Of a stretch of 6,273 nt of DNA, positions 1 through 5,573 are shown one piece after another. Each line of letters starts with the position of its first letter. Positions within the stretch are counted from its first letter, which is position 1. Location: contig CAIWVT010000624.1 in the NCBI GenBank assembly GCA_903916135.1, positions 1 to 6,273 of the forward strand, read 5' to 3'. The notes beneath the pieces were generated by a model that had not been told where the DNA came from, ran no database searches, and was given only the letters and a program-made list of their open reading frames with translations. A program made the position numbers and the translations under genes. This DNA is from an uncultured bacterium (GTDB lineage: Bacteria > Bacteroidota > Bacteroidia > Bacteroidales > CAIWKO01).

Positions 1-86
1 ATCACGTTAAATCTATTGGATTTAATCTAACATTGGAGGACAATTATCGGATATAAAATTTACCTTAAACAGTATTAATTAAAAAA

Positions 87-94
87 AAGGAGGT
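87..94 (+). promoter_or_regulatory. Strong Shine-Dalgarno site of the sigma factor gene
   Basis: The sequence AAGGAGGT lies with 4 bases between it and the ATG at 99, an almost perfect complement of the 16S rRNA 3' end. It fixes the start of the sigma gene. None of the other plus-strand starts in the window (810, 1130, 1775, 2207) has a comparable site, and Bacteroidota genes generally lack one, so this stands out. Confidence 0.8.
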
Positions 95-98
95 AAAT

Positions 99-686
99 AT
101 GCCTATTAAGCAGCTATCTAACGATCAAGAGTTGATTGATTGTTATTTAACCGGTAATCATTCTAGTCTCGAGGTTCTCATCAATCGGCACAAGAAAAGA
201 GTTTTTACTTACATCCTCATGGTTGTAAAAGATCATCATCTTGCAGAAGATATCTTTCAAGATACTTTTGTAAAAGTGGTAAATACATTAAGGTCGGGTA
301 CCTATAAGGAAGAAGGTAAGTTTTTACAATGGGTGATGCGTATAGCTCACAATCTAATTATTGATCATTTTAGGAAATCAAAACGTATTCCTTTGGTTGA
401 AAACAGCGATGATTTCGATGTTTTTGATACCATTAAAATCTTAGAACATTCTATTGAAGATAAAATGGTGCACGATCAAATTCATAGCGATGTGAGAGCA
501 CTCATTGAGTATTTGCCGGCAGAGCAAAAGGAAGTTCTTGTTATGCGTCATTATTATGATATGAGCTTTAAAGACATTGCAGAAGCCACAAACGTCAGTA
601 TTAATACGGCTTTAGGCAGAATGAGATACGCATTGATTAATATGAGAAAATTGATTGATGAAAAGGAATTGATTTTAACGGCTTAG
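99..686 (+). CDS. ECF-type RNA polymerase sigma factor (sigma-70 family)
   Basis: This 195-residue protein has the two-domain layout of extracytoplasmic-function sigma factors and would direct core RNA polymerase to a set of promoters. Region 2 spans about residues 22-95: the region 2.2 helix has AEDIFQDTFVKV at 49-60, and region 2.3/2.4 follows with KFLQWVMRIAHNLIIDHFRK at 74-93. An acidic linker (about 101-125) leads to region 4 at about 132-186, with LPAEQKEVLVMRHYYDMSF followed by the helix-turn-helix DIAEATNVSINTALGRMRYA. The length is normal for the family and no key segment is missing. Its close match to a sigma type very common in Bacteroidota is from memory. The start is supported by the AAGGAGGT site. 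A terminator directly follows, so it is probably transcribed alone. No zinc-finger or membrane anti-sigma gene is adjacent, only the small protein at 810. Which promoters it recognises cannot be told. Confidence 0.95.
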   Translation: MPIKQLSNDQELIDCYLTGNHSSLEVLINRHKKRVFTYILMVVKDHHLAEDIFQDTFVKVVNTLRSGTYKEEGKFLQWVMRIAHNLIIDHFRKSKRIPLVENSDDFDVFDTIKILEHSIEDKMVHDQIHSDVRALIEYLPAEQKEVLVMRHYYDMSFKDIAEATNVSINTALGRMRYALINMRKLIDEKELILTA

Positions 687-709
687 TCGAATCAAAATAT
701 TAAAAAAGG

Positions 710-738
710 AACCGAAGATTATTCTTCGGTTTTTTTTT
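710..738 (+). terminator. Intrinsic terminator after the sigma factor gene
   Basis: AACCGAAG (710-717) pairs perfectly with CTTCGGTT (724-731) around a 6-base loop, and the T run continues to 738. It starts 23 bases after the sigma stop codon. This is a textbook rho-independent terminator and separates the sigma gene from the small gene at 810. Confidence 0.92.
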
Positions 739-809
739 CGCCTGATACAATATAATATTTCTGCAAGCGTTTTCTGAATAGTTATTCTAAAAACCAATTT
801 AATGTGCCT

Positions 810-1079
810 ATGAACAAACTCATTACTCTTGAAGATTTATTACTATTTGTTTATGATGAAATTACCGACATGTCTGCTAAAAGTTCTATTAAAGATGCCA
901 TTAAGACCGAAAATATTCTTTACAATGAATTTACTCGGTTAAACGATGCGAAGCACGAGATGGAGACAATTATGGTAAATCCACCCGATTCGGTAGTAAA
1001 AGAAATCGTTTCGTATTCAAAAGCCCTCGCTGTGATTAATGTGAGTGAGCAAAATTTAAGAACAATAATCAAAAATTGA
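810..1079 (+). CDS. Small anti-sigma-like protein (89 aa), function unproven
   Basis: I do not recognise a named family. The protein is small, charged and without a membrane helix, signal peptide or cysteine, so it should be cytosolic. Its N-terminal part (residues 7-50: LEDLLLFVYDEIT, then a helix ending FTRLNDAKHEME) resembles the first segment of Bacteroidota anti-sigma factors, where a helix with a D-L-L-x-Y-x-Y-x-E pattern precedes a second helix. The membrane anchor of those proteins is absent. The segment NPPDSVVKEIVSYSKA at 57-72 resembles the tail of short proteins often found beside this sigma type (family memory, not checked). A role in modulating the upstream sigma factor is inference. 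A GTG two codons earlier (804) could also start the frame, but the ATG at 810 is preferred. A weak promoter-like TATTTCTG at 756-763 has one mismatch to TAnnTTTG. A terminator follows 4 bases after the stop codon. Confidence 0.8.
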   Translation: MNKLITLEDLLLFVYDEITDMSAKSSIKDAIKTENILYNEFTRLNDAKHEMETIMVNPPDSVVKEIVSYSKALAVINVSEQNLRTIIKN

Positions 1080-1083
1080 TTAG

Positions 1084-1112
1084 AAAAAGCTCTGTAATGG
1101 AGCTTTTTTTTT
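1084..1112 (+). terminator. Intrinsic terminator after the small anti-sigma-like gene
   Basis: AAAAAGCTC (1084-1092) pairs with GAGCTTTTT (1100-1108) around a 7-base loop, and the T run continues to 1112. It begins 4 bases after the preceding stop codon and ends 17 bases before the nth start. The GC core is short (4 bp), but the A/T flanks extend the stem to 9 bp. Confidence 0.8.
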
Positions 1113-1129
1113 ATACCTTATTATATAGT

Positions 1130-1768
1130 ATGATTTCAATACAGAAGAGATATAAACTTTTTGTGGAATATTTTTCGGAACATCTGCCAAATGCAGAAAC
1201 CGAACTATATTATACAGACCCTTTCCAATTATTAGCTGCTGTGATTTTGTCGGCACAATGTACGGACAAGCGTGTGAATATCGTTACGCCTTATTTGTTT
1301 GCAAAATTTCCGGATGCGGAGGCTTTGGCTCAGGCAAGTGAGGAAGATGTTCTGCAGATTATCAAAAGTTGTTCGTATCCTAATAATAAGACAAAGCATT
1401 TGATAGGTATGGCAAAGATGTTGATTCGAGATTTTCAGGGAGTGGTTCCTGAAGAGGTGGATGAGTTGCAGAAACTGCCGGGAGTTGGTCGGAAGACGGC
1501 GAACGTGGTGGCTTCGGTGGTGTATAAGAAACCTACGATGGCGGTGGATACGCATGTTTTTCGGGTAGCTGCACGAATCGGATTGACAGTGAATGCAAAA
1601 AGCCCGTTGGCAGCAGAAAAGCAGCTTGTGAAATATATTCCGAAGGATAAAATGTCGCTTTCGCATCATTGGTTGATTTTGCATGGGCGTTATGTGTGTC
1701 AGGCGCGGAAACCGAAATGCGAGGAGTGCGGCATTTCAGATATCTGTAAGTATTACGAAAAAAAATAA
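1130..1768 (+). CDS. nth: Endonuclease III (DNA glycosylase / AP lyase)
   Basis: This base-excision repair enzyme removes oxidised pyrimidines and nicks the strand at the resulting abasic site. The 212-residue length matches E. coli Nth (211). The helix-hairpin-helix is LPGVGRKTANVV at 116-127, with catalytic Lys122, and catalytic Asp140 lies in VDTHVFRVAARIGL. The C-terminal 4Fe-4S loop has the standard C-x6-C-x2-C-x5-C spacing (Cys190, 197, 200, 206). The conserved LLAAVILSAQCTDKRVN is at 34-50. All parts needed for activity are present. The frame is open upstream to a TTG at 1076, but those 18 extra codons run through a transcription terminator and have no counterpart in the family, so the ATG at 1130 is chosen. 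No Shine-Dalgarno site is visible. The stop is 6 bases before the PAS gene, implying co-transcription. The 3' half is much richer in GC than the 5' half. Confidence 0.97.
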   Translation: MISIQKRYKLFVEYFSEHLPNAETELYYTDPFQLLAAVILSAQCTDKRVNIVTPYLFAKFPDAEALAQASEEDVLQIIKSCSYPNNKTKHLIGMAKMLIRDFQGVVPEEVDELQKLPGVGRKTANVVASVVYKKPTMAVDTHVFRVAARIGLTVNAKSPLAAEKQLVKYIPKDKMSLSHHWLILHGRYVCQARKPKCEECGISDICKYYEKK

Positions 1769-1774
1769 ATCACT

Positions 1775-2113
1775 ATGATACAAAATTATTTTAATGAAAC
1801 ACGCTTTGCGGTTACTGTGTGTGATGCGGAGGGCATTATTCTCTATATGAATGACAAATCAATGAAGACATTTGAGAAATATGGCGGAAAAGATTTGATT
1901 GGGCAGAACATTTTGGACTATCATCCCGAACATGCGAAAGCTATGATACACGACATGCTGCTCAAGCATAAAGACAATTCTTATACCATTGAAAAAAATG
2001 GTATTAAAAAAATGATCCATCAAACTCCGTGGTTCGAAGGGGGCGCTTTTATGGGTTTCATTGAGCTTTCGATTGAGATTCCGTTTAATATGCCGAATTT
2101 TATTCGACAATAG
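1775..2113 (+). CDS. Single-domain PAS protein
   Basis: The 112 residues consist of almost nothing but one PAS fold. The first strands and turn are FAVTVCDAEGIILYMNDKS (11-29), followed by helices with GGKDLIGQNILDYHPE (37-52). The late strands are KNGIKKMIHQTPWFEGGAFMGFIELSIEIP (74-103). The tail NMPNFIRQ resembles the end of the PAS domain found in DUF438 proteins, by family memory. PAS domains sense ligands, redox state or light, or mediate dimerisation, and normally sit next to kinase, cyclase or DNA-binding modules. None is present here, so the output is unknown. There is no membrane helix, and it should be cytosolic. Cys16 and His50, 53, 59, 65 and 82 are present, but no cofactor can be assigned from sequence alone. 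It starts 6 bases after the nth stop, so it is probably translated from the same mRNA. No convincing terminator follows its stop. Confidence 0.85.
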   Translation: MIQNYFNETRFAVTVCDAEGIILYMNDKSMKTFEKYGGKDLIGQNILDYHPEHAKAMIHDMLLKHKDNSYTIEKNGIKKMIHQTPWFEGGAFMGFIELSIEIPFNMPNFIRQ

Positions 2114-2179
2114 CAGCTTCTTCTTCTCCATAAAAATAAAAAATTTTTCAACAAAATACTTCTATATCGAAATAGAATA

Positions 2180-2187
2180 TATCTTTG
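2180..2187 (+). promoter_or_regulatory. Bacteroidota-type -7 promoter element of the aconitase-family gene
   Basis: TATCTTTG matches the TAnnTTTG element of the Bacteroidota primary sigma factor exactly and lies 19 bases before the ATG at 2207, giving a very short leader. The expected TTG near -33 is not clear; only a TTC at 2160-2162 is at about the right distance. The surrounding intergenic stretch 2114-2206 is very AT-rich, as expected for a promoter. Confidence 0.7.
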
Positions 2188-2206
2188 TACCCAAAAAATT
2201 AATCTT

Positions 2207-3979
2207 ATGAAAGGAAAAACATTCGCAGAAAAGATTTTGGGCGCCGATTGCGGCAGCATCGTTTTCAAAAAGCCCGATATTGTGCTTTCGCACGATAATA
2301 CAGCAAGTATAAACGCCACTTTTGGCAAAATGGGTGGCGCTCAGGTGGCGCATCCAGAGCAATTGTTAATCGTTTTAGACCATAACGCGCCCCCCACTAA
2401 CGCTAAATTGGCGAACGATTATCAAAAGATACGCGACATTGTTGCTAAACAAGGCATCACGAAGTTTCATGATGTGGGCAAGGGCATTTGTCATCAGTTG
2501 ATGAGCCTTTATGCACGTCCTAAGCAGATTATAGTGGGCAGCGACAGTCATACATGCACCGCGGGGGCTTTTAATGCGTTCGCGGCGGGCATTGATAGGA
2601 CGGAAACCGCCGGGCTGTGGAAGCACGGGGAGACCTGGTTTCGCGTGCCTGAATCTGTGAAAATTACGTTGAACGGTAAACTGCCCACTGGCGTTTATGC
2701 AAAAGACGTTGCGCTTTGGATTATTGGCATGATGGGCAGCGATGGCGCCGATTATATGTCTATAGAATATCACGGCGAGGGGGTGAAATCCTTGAGCATC
2801 GCTGATAGGATGACGATAGCCAATTTGGCGTCGGAAATGGGCGCCAAAAACGCTGTGTTCCCTGCCGATGAAGTGTTGTGGGAGTTTATCGGCGCGAAAA
2901 CCCAAGGGGAATGGGCAGATGCGGACGCCCGATATCTGAAGGAGTTTACTATTGATTTGAATGCGTTGTTTCCGGTGGTGGCTGCTCCGCATCATGTTGA
3001 TAATGTGATGGCTGTTTCGCAGGTGCAGGGCACTAAATTGCAGCAAGCACTGGTTGGGACATGCACCAACGGGCGTATAGAAGACATTCGCATCGTTGCG
3101 GGGATTTTGAAGGGCAAAAAACTGCCCGCCGGTTTCCAACTGTTGGTGATTCCGGCTTCTATGGAGATCTATAAGCAAGCTATGGAAGAGGGTTTGGTGG
3201 TTGATTTGCTGAATTGTGGCGCTAATTTCCTTTCGCCAAGCTGTGGACCATGTTTGGGGACAGGGCAGGGGATACCCGCCGACGGTTATAATGTGATTTC
3301 GACCGCTAATAGGAACTTTTTGGGACGTATGGGCAACGAAAAAGCCAGTATTTACTTGGCTTCGCCTGCCACAGTGGCATGGTCGGCACTCAAGGGCGAG
3401 ATTAGCGACCCCAGAGGCACGACGGCGAACGATGTGTTTCCGTATGCGAAAGAACAGGGACATTCCATTCAGGCTCAGAAGGGCGAAGTGCGCTTCCAGC
3501 AAGGCGTGTGGGGCTATGGGGATATAGATAATATGAATACAGACCAGATGTTTGCCGGTAATTTGACCTATAATATCAATAGTTCGGAGGGCGACAAGAT
3601 TATGCCGTATCTTTTTAAGGGTGTGGACGAAAGTTTTGCCGAAAATGTGAAGGCGGGCGACATTGTGGTTGCCGGGCTGAACTTTGGATGTGGCAGTTCG
3701 CGCGAACATCCTGCCGTGGGGCTTGCTTTTGCAGGCGTGCAGGCGGTTATTTGTAAGTCGGTGAACCGTATTTTTTATCGTTCGGCGGTCAATCAGGGTT
3801 TGCCGATACTTGTGGTGCCCGAAGCGGTTGATAATTATAAGGTGGGCGACACTGTGGAAGTGGATATGGCGAATGGAACGATAAAAGTTGCCGGTAAATC
3901 ATACACGTTTAACGCTTTGCCCGAAAAGCTGATGAATATTTTTAAGGCGAAGGGGCTTGTCGAGTACGTGAAAGGCTAA
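2207..3979 (+). CDS. Fused aconitase / isopropylmalate dehydratase family hydro-lyase (LeuC-LeuD fusion)
   Basis: This cytosolic 4Fe-4S hydro-lyase would isomerise a hydroxy-tricarboxylate or similar acid by dehydration and rehydration. Residues 1-415 are the large-subunit part: LDHN at 57-60, DVGKGICHQL at 89-98, VGSDSHTCTAGAF at 110-122, and TANRNFLGRMGN at 366-377. The cluster ligands are Cys286 (VGTCTNGR) and Cys346 and Cys349 (SPSCGPCLGTG). Residues 430-590 are the small-subunit swivel domain, with the active-site loop NFGCGSSREHP at 492-502 and NRIFYRSAVNQGLPI at 520-534. The large half resembles the archaeal-type LeuC / homoaconitase branch. These subunits are usually separate proteins; here a linker at about 416-430 joins them. 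The specificity loop reads AGNLTYNI (450-457), where LeuD-type proteins typically have a Y-L-x-x motif, so the substrate (aconitate, isopropylmalate, citramalate, homoaconitate) cannot be named. No leuA, leuB, gltA or icd gene adjoins. It has its own promoter and terminator. Confidence 0.92.
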   Translation: MKGKTFAEKILGADCGSIVFKKPDIVLSHDNTASINATFGKMGGAQVAHPEQLLIVLDHNAPPTNAKLANDYQKIRDIVAKQGITKFHDVGKGICHQLMSLYARPKQIIVGSDSHTCTAGAFNAFAAGIDRTETAGLWKHGETWFRVPESVKITLNGKLPTGVYAKDVALWIIGMMGSDGADYMSIEYHGEGVKSLSIADRMTIANLASEMGAKNAVFPADEVLWEFIGAKTQGEWADADARYLKEFTIDLNALFPVVAAPHHVDNVMAVSQVQGTKLQQALVGTCTNGRIEDIRIVAGILKGKKLPAGFQLLVIPASMEIYKQAMEEGLVVDLLNCGANFLSPSCGPCLGTGQGIPADGYNVISTANRNFLGRMGNEKASIYLASPATVAWSALKGEISDPRGTTANDVFPYAKEQGHSIQAQKGEVRFQQGVWGYGDIDNMNTDQMFAGNLTYNINSSEGDKIMPYLFKGVDESFAENVKAGDIVVAGLNFGCGSSREHPAVGLAFAGVQAVICKSVNRIFYRSAVNQGLPILVVPEAVDNYKVGDTVEVDMANGTIKVAGKSYTFNALPEKLMNIFKAKGLVEYVKG

Positions 3980-3981
3980 CA

Positions 3982-4079
3982 GGTAAAAGGTAAAAGGTGA
4001 AAGGTAAAAGGTAAAAGGAGCGAGTTTCAGGTTTCTGGTTGCAAGTTTCAGATTTAGGGTTCAAAGCTTTTGGTTTTGG
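3982..4079 (+). repeat. Phased tract of 14 degenerate heptamers
   Basis: The tract starts 2 bases after the stop codon of the dehydratase gene. Five units of GGTAAAA (one is GGTGAAA) run from 3982 to 4016. The same 7-base phase then continues without a break through GGAGCGA, GTTTCAG, GTTTCTG, GTTGCAA, GTTTCAG, ATTTAGG, GTTCAAA, GCTTTTG and GTTTTGG, ending at 4079. Thirteen of 14 units begin with G and most have T at position 2 or 3. The first five are nearly identical; the rest are diverged. The final units are part of the terminator hairpin. The array is noncoding. Confidence 0.8.
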
Positions 4080-4094
4080 ACCCTATTTTTTTTT
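4057..4094 (+). terminator. Intrinsic terminator of the dehydratase gene, formed by the last heptamers
   Basis: GGGTTCAAA (4057-4065) pairs with TTTGGACCC (4075-4083) over 9 bp with a single G-T wobble, around a 9-base loop. TA and nine T residues (4086-4094) follow. It lies about 80 bases beyond the stop codon of the dehydratase gene. Both arms are made mostly of heptamer-repeat units. Confidence 0.75.
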
Positions 4095-4166
4095 CTTTAT
4101 ACCTTATATTATATACCTATTTCTATATAGCGTTTCTTTCGTGCCCTATGGGGAGCATTTTTTTAC

Positions 4167-4200
4167 CACTGAGACACTAAGAGCACTAAGAAACACTAAG
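4167..4200 (+). repeat. Four CACTRAG direct repeats with growing spacers
   Basis: CACTGAG (4167), CACTAAG (4175), CACTAAG (4184) and CACTAAG (4194) are separated by A, AG and AAA, so the spacing is 8, 9 and then 10 bases. Degenerate repeats of this ACCACTGAGACACTAAG style occur between genes in many bacterial genomes (from memory). The last copy supplies, on the minus strand, the stop codon of the membrane-protein gene. Confidence 0.75.
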
Positions 4201-5470
4201 GGTTTGTGGTATTATACTTCTGTTGCGCACTATAGGTAAAGCCATAGTCGCCATCTAGAACGCCGTCGTGCTTATGAACATAAAAAAGGAAGTTGAGGGT
4301 GAGGAACAGTTGCACCACGATGATGGCAAGCAGCAAACGACGGCGGTGTTGGAGTATCTTCGCAAGAAAAATATACACAAAAGGAAAAGCGCATATCAAA
4401 TAATGCGGTTGGATGGCGGTGGCGCTCAAGGTCATCATCACACCTAAACCTAACAGGATGCTAAAGAGATAAAACTTTGTGATACTGAGGTTTATAAATA
4501 TGGTACGAAACGCAATTTTCTTCTTAAAGAATAGAAATATCCGTTTAAAATACGTCCCAAGTTTCACCACTGTGAAGCCACTAACGATGAGCAAAAACAA
4601 ATGCGCCGCCGCAACCAAATAGGTGGGCATACCATTGATAAATGGTTCTTTGAGGAACTGCCAAAATTCCTGCCGCATGGAGTACATGATGTTCAGCCCC
4701 TGCGAATCTATGAACCAATAGAAAAAGAAGTTGAACTGGAATATGGTAAGGAAGCTTTGGCGCGTAAACTGCGGATGCAACATCATATAATGTATCCAAG
4801 TGAGGAGCGTGATGCTGCCTAAAAGCGAGCCAAGCAGCCACCAGAACCAACGGAATTTGATATGATTATAATAATCATGCGTTAGTGAAAACAAAAATAG
4901 CCCCGCGGCGAAGAAAAATCCGCTCATGTGAATCTGACCAATCAAAGCACCCGCAAGTCCCCACACAAAGGCGCCCCAAGGCTTGCTGCGATAATGGTTT
5001 CCTAAAATAATCAGGAAAGAAAACATCGGCAGGAGATCTTGCGCCCAAATTTTGCGCGAAAAAAGTACCGCCAACGGACTGACCGCCGCCAACGCAATGC
5101 CCCAAAGCCACACAGAAAGCTCCTTTTCGTCAATTTTATAGATAGCAAAAATCAAAAAACACAGGATGGCGACGATGTTCACCACCTGCACCACCAAATT
5201 CATCTGCAAGGGATTGCTAGTGAAAGCAGCAATGACCGCAAACACGCCCAAACTCAAGCCCGGATTGACCAAGCCGCCGCCACTTTGCATGCCCGCTTCG
5301 GGCAGTTCATGGTTTTGCACCGCCAAATGCGCCTTCTCGTACATCCATTTCTCGTCAACCTTCCACTCCATATCGCCGGGGAAAATCAGACGCAGGATTA
5401 AGCCCGTTAGGATGATCAAATAGATTAAATAGTTTTTTTTTAGGTTGATAGGGTGGAGAGTTGGGTTCAT
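4196..5470 (-). CDS. Polytopic GT-C-like (glycosyltransferase 39 / PMT type) membrane protein
   Basis: This 424-residue integral membrane protein has roughly 11-13 hydrophobic helices, the first at about residues 13-30 and the last at about 378-397. The first outer loop holds GDMEWKVDEKWMYEKAH (32-48). Acidic residues here (Asp33, Asp39, Glu40) are where GT-C enzymes such as PMT and ArnT carry their catalytic acid. Further family-like features are SRKIWAQDLLPMF at 138-150, GQIHMSGFFF at 178-187, and a C-terminal GDYGFTYSAQQ at 407-417. GT-C enzymes transfer a sugar from a polyprenyl-phosphate donor to a protein, lipid or glycan on the outer face of the inner membrane. Donor and acceptor are unknown here. 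The ATG at 5470 is the first Met, with the next at residue 34 beyond the first helix. No Shine-Dalgarno site is seen. A heptamer array lies 16 bases upstream, and the stop codon lies in a CACTAAG repeat. It is likely co-transcribed with the TPR gene 103 bases upstream. Confidence 0.82.
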   Translation of the reverse strand: MNPTLHPINLKKNYLIYLIILTGLILRLIFPGDMEWKVDEKWMYEKAHLAVQNHELPEAGMQSGGGLVNPGLSLGVFAVIAAFTSNPLQMNLVVQVVNIVAILCFLIFAIYKIDEKELSVWLWGIALAAVSPLAVLFSRKIWAQDLLPMFSFLIILGNHYRSKPWGAFVWGLAGALIGQIHMSGFFFAAGLFLFSLTHDYYNHIKFRWFWWLLGSLLGSITLLTWIHYMMLHPQFTRQSFLTIFQFNFFFYWFIDSQGLNIMYSMRQEFWQFLKEPFINGMPTYLVAAAHLFLLIVSGFTVVKLGTYFKRIFLFFKKKIAFRTIFINLSITKFYLFSILLGLGVMMTLSATAIQPHYLICAFPFVYIFLAKILQHRRRLLLAIIVVQLFLTLNFLFYVHKHDGVLDGDYGFTYSAQQKYNTTNP

Positions 5471-5486
5471 AGAGTCTTTAAATTGC

Positions 5487-5549
5487 AGTTCAGAGTTCAG
5501 AGTTCGGAGTTTAGAGTTCGGAGTTTTTAGTTCAGAGTTTGGAGTTTTG
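5487..5549 (+). repeat. Array of nine AGTTYRG-type heptamers
   Basis: Nine unbroken 7-base units are AGTTCAG, AGTTCAG, AGTTCGG, AGTTTAG, AGTTCGG, AGTTTTT, AGTTCAG, AGTTTGG and AGTTTTG. Positions 1-4 (AGTT) are invariant; positions 5-7 vary. The array fills most of the 103-base gap between the two minus-strand genes and would be transcribed just ahead of the downstream gene. The G-rich strand is the same as in the tract at 3982-4079, so the two arrays are in direct orientation around the membrane-protein gene. Confidence 0.9.
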
Positions 5550-5573
5550 GGCGTGCTGATTTGATGTCGTTTA

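Noticed and set aside
7..25. Inverted repeat TTAAATC / GATTTAA with a 5-base loop upstream of the sigma gene
   Set aside because: Such a short AT-only palindrome is expected by chance in AT-rich DNA, has no T run after it, and no matching second copy was seen.
1076..1129. TTG-initiated N-terminal extension of endonuclease III
   Set aside because: The 18 extra codons are the terminator sequence itself and are not part of the Nth family; the ATG at 1130 gives the usual length.
2375..3709. Long 444-codon minus-strand open frame
   Set aside because: It lies fully antisense to the dehydratase gene, whose protein has all family motifs. The antisense product has no recognisable domain and is rich in Arg and His, typical of a shadow frame.
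4142..4164. Possible second terminator (TGCCC / GGAGCA stem with T run)
   Set aside because: The stem is only about 5 bp with a bulged A. The hairpin at 4057-4094 is much stronger, so this could at most be a backup.
4039..4239. 66-codon plus-strand open frame with an FFTTETLRALRNTKGL segment
   Set aside because: It begins in the heptamer tract, runs through the terminator and its T run, and its C-terminal half is just a translation of the CACTAAG repeats. It also overlaps the end of the minus-strand gene.
4601..5423. Several plus-strand open frames of 70-120 codons
   Set aside because: All are antisense to the polytopic membrane protein, whose hydrophobic helices and family motifs show which strand is coding.
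3982..5549. Heptamer arrays as a CRISPR array or insertion-sequence ends
   Set aside because: There are no spacers of regular length between repeats, no cas genes, no transposase, and the arrays are direct rather than inverted.
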